Shown here: positions 62,381 to 64,000 of the stretch, piece after piece | Layout: each line of letters starts with the position of its first letter | Position numbering within the stretch: the stretch's first letter is position 1 | Assembly: GCF_000832125.1 (NCBI RefSeq) | Contig: NZ_JPRK01000011.1 | Location: 400,587 to 464,586, forward strand | Length of the DNA stretch: 64,000 nt | Source of the DNA: Flavobacterium hibernum | GTDB lineage: Bacteria; Bacteroidota; Bacteroidia; Flavobacteriales; Flavobacteriaceae | Direction of reading: 5' to 3' | Position numbers and translations under genes: made by a program | The notes under the pieces: generated by a model | What the model was told of the DNA's origin: nothing | The model's input: only the letters and a program-made list of their open reading frames with translations | The model's database searches: none

Positions 62381-63247
62381 ATGAAGTTAAAACAAATCGA
62401 AAGGGTAAAAAAAATCTCAAAAGCTGATTTTATTTCCCAATATGTAAAAAAACAAATTCCTGTTGTAATTGAAGAGCTAACCGAAGATTGGCCGGCTTAC
62501 CATAAATGGAAATTATCTTATATTAATGAAATCGCTGGCGACACTATCGTTCCTTTATACGATAATAGACCCGTAAATCATAAAGATGGCTTCAACGAAG
62601 CTCATACTAAAATGAAAATGAGCGATTACATTGATCTCCTGCAGTCCAAACCCACAAATTACCGCATTTTTCTTTACAATTTAATGAAAGAAGTGCCTTT
62701 GCTTAAAGATGACTTTTTATGGCCTGATATTGGCTTAAAATTAGTCAAACAAATGCCGATGCTGTTTTTTGGCGGAGAAAACTCAAAAGTGTTTATGCAC
62801 TATGATATTGATTACTCTAATATTTTACATTTTCATTTTAACGGTGAAAAGCAATGCATGCTTTTTGCTCCCGATCAGTCTAAATACCTATACAAAGTTC
62901 CGCATGCATTAATTTCTAGAGAAGATATTGACTTTGACAATCCTGATTACGAAAAATTTCCTGCTCTTAAGAATGCAAATGGATTTATTACTAATCTTAA
63001 ACACGGTGAAACATTATATATGCCTGAAGGATACTGGCATTATATGAAATATTTGACGCCAGGGTTTTCGATGAGTCTGAGGGCTTTTCCTAAAAACATT
63101 ACCAATTTATCAAAAGCGGTTTATAATGTTTTCATTATGCGTCATTTTGATATTTTGATGCGAAAATTTAAAGGTCAAAAATGGATTGATTACAAGAATG
63201 AAAAAGCAATTACTAAGACAAACGAAAATTTGCAAAAGACTTTTTAA
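62381..63247 (+). CDS. Cupin-like (JmjC-type) Fe(II)/2-oxoglutarate oxygenase-like protein
   Basis: A 288-residue cytoplasmic protein of the cupin_8/JmjC-like group. The iron-binding facial triad is visible: His140 and Asp142 in KVFMHYDIDYSN and His220 in YMPEGYWHYMKY. N-terminal segments such as IPVVIEELTEDWPAYHKWKLSYI match the group's start. Members hydroxylate proteins or small molecules. The substrate is unknown, and no modified partner is visible nearby. It follows bioB by 80 bases across a terminator. Confidence 0.85.
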   Translation: MKLKQIERVKKISKADFISQYVKKQIPVVIEELTEDWPAYHKWKLSYINEIAGDTIVPLYDNRPVNHKDGFNEAHTKMKMSDYIDLLQSKPTNYRIFLYNLMKEVPLLKDDFLWPDIGLKLVKQMPMLFFGGENSKVFMHYDIDYSNILHFHFNGEKQCMLFAPDQSKYLYKVPHALISREDIDFDNPDYEKFPALKNANGFITNLKHGETLYMPEGYWHYMKYLTPGFSMSLRAFPKNITNLSKAVYNVFIMRHFDILMRKFKGQKWIDYKNEKAITKTNENLQKTF

Positions 63248-63265
63248 ATATCAATTTAAAGCAAT

Positions 63266-63307
63266 AAAAAAACAGCTATAGTTTTATGATCTATAGCTGT
63301 TTTTTTA
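63266..63307. terminator. Bidirectional terminator between convergent cupin-like and T9SS cargo genes
   Basis: The arms AACAGCTATAG (63271-63281) and CTATAGCTGTT (63291-63301), extended by an A-run and a T-run, form a strong hairpin with a 9-base loop between two convergent genes. Confidence 0.9.
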
Positions 63308-63318
63308 TTTCTTATTCA

Positions 63319-64000
63319 CTAAAAAATCATTTTTTTAGTTGTCGTAAAATCATTTTCCAAAGTTACTTTTACCAGTAGTACCTGATCGCCTGATGGTAAA
63401 TTTGTGATCTGTAACTCTGTATTCCCAACCTTCTTTTTATTGTAAATTACTTTTCCTGATATATCAAAAACTGTAACTTCTTTTATGTTTTCTTTGGATG
63501 ATAAAAGATTGATTACTTTGTTTTTTACTGAAACTAAAATACCATTTTCAAGATTTTCAAAATTTGCTGTTCCTAACGTTCTTGAGGTGTAACGTAAAAC
63601 TAAACGATCTAGAAAAGTTCCTATTTCTGATCTAAAAGTATAATTACTTGCTCTTAAATCATGAATTTCTCCTGTTGTTTTATCTTCAATATAAATAGCT
63701 TGATTCGTCATTTTACCGTCAACCTCATCTATAGAGATCGTCAAATCTCCTGCAATTGTATTTTTATATCCCAACGGAACAATGTCTGTATCTACAAATG
63801 GTAAAGCACGACCTTGTATTACAAATTTACTCGTATTGTTAACGCTATAGAAATCAAGAGTTGGATTAGCACTAAAAGTTAGTCCATCATATCTGCTTTC
63901 GTAATCATTGGTTGCGCCTTCTACATATGCCACCAACAATTGTTTAAAAGCTCCTCCGGTGCTGGTCATATTAAGCCAAACACGATTTTTCTCGATAGCT
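63319..64000 (-). CDS. T9SS cargo protein, C-terminal part (5' end outside window)
   Basis: The last 227 or so residues of a secreted protein. The frame stays open to the window edge (…EKNRVWLNMTSTGGAFKQLLVAYVEGATNDYESRYDG), so the Met at 63969 is not the start. The segment resembles the C-terminal region of many large Flavobacterium surface proteins: a beta-rich domain (IYIEDKTTGEIHDLRASNYTF) followed by a type A sorting domain (about the last 75 residues; VSVKNKVINLLSSKENIKEVTVFDISGKVIYNKK, TTTKKMIF). The N-terminal functional part cannot be seen. Confidence 0.88.
   Translation of the reverse strand, partial: AIEKNRVWLNMTSTGGAFKQLLVAYVEGATNDYESRYDGLTFSANPTLDFYSVNNTSKFVIQGRALPFVDTDIVPLGYKNTIAGDLTISIDEVDGKMTNQAIYIEDKTTGEIHDLRASNYTFRSEIGTFLDRLVLRYTSRTLGTANFENLENGILVSVKNKVINLLSSKENIKEVTVFDISGKVIYNKKKVGNTELQITNLPSGDQVLLVKVTLENDFTTTKKMIF

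Overview
This 64 kb window looks like a chromosome segment of a Flavobacterium species or a very close relative in the Flavobacteriaceae. The evidence is the AT-rich sequence, promoters of the Bacteroidota type (TTG, then about 19-23 bases, then TAnnTTTG), SusC/SusD pairs, lipoproteins, and proteins with type IX secretion (T9SS) sorting domains. Housekeeping genes (gpsA, pheS, lepA, thiL, glyS, ribF, bioB) are scattered among accessory loci. There are no signs of phage, integrase, IS element or CRISPR, and I recognised no RNA genes.

Layout: 1-2.1 kb holds the 3' end of an iron-type alcohol dehydrogenase and gpsA. 2.5-9.3 kb is a tight four-gene operon: TonB-dependent receptor, surface lipoprotein (DUF4876-like), outer-membrane barrel (DUF6850-like) and di-haem cytochrome c peroxidase. 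It looks like an uptake-plus-redox module of unknown substrate. 9.4-12.3 kb holds pheS, two small conserved proteins and a CvpA-family protein. 12.4-37.8 kb is a 25 kb polysaccharide utilisation locus (PUL) on the minus strand, read in the order SusC, SusD, surface glycan-binding protein, GH2, GH31, GH97, GH39, GH3, BACON-GH5, SGNH acetylesterase, GH43, GH95. The set matches stripping and cutting of fucosylated, acetylated xyloglucan, with GH39 and GH97 as extra members. Divergent from it are two tandem Nudix-type winged-helix regulators (38.3-39.8 kb) that have lost catalytic Nudix residues and are probably sugar sensors for the PUL.

39.9-49.7 kb holds lepA, an outer-membrane barrel, a WYL-type regulator convergent with a DinB-family gene, a 1352-residue T9SS type B repeat protein, and thiL. 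49.8-54.1 kb is the most unusual part: a NarL-type response regulator, a histidine kinase with a predicted periplasmic TPR domain, a small secreted protein made of four perfect-length 21-residue repeats, and a LytTR regulator whose phospho-acceptor Asp is Glu. All four are on the minus strand, and I propose them as a candidate peptide-signalling module. 54.3-64 kb holds glyS, a ComF-like phosphoribosyltransferase, a secreted M12B-type metalloprotease, ribF, a small membrane protein, bioB, a JmjC/cupin-like oxygenase and the 3' end of another T9SS cargo protein.

Many gene boundaries carry long perfect or near-perfect inverted repeats. Some are plain terminators. Others, especially inside the PUL, have long loops and recurring motifs and look like dispersed palindromic repeat families. 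All functions are inferred from reading the sequence; no database search was run.
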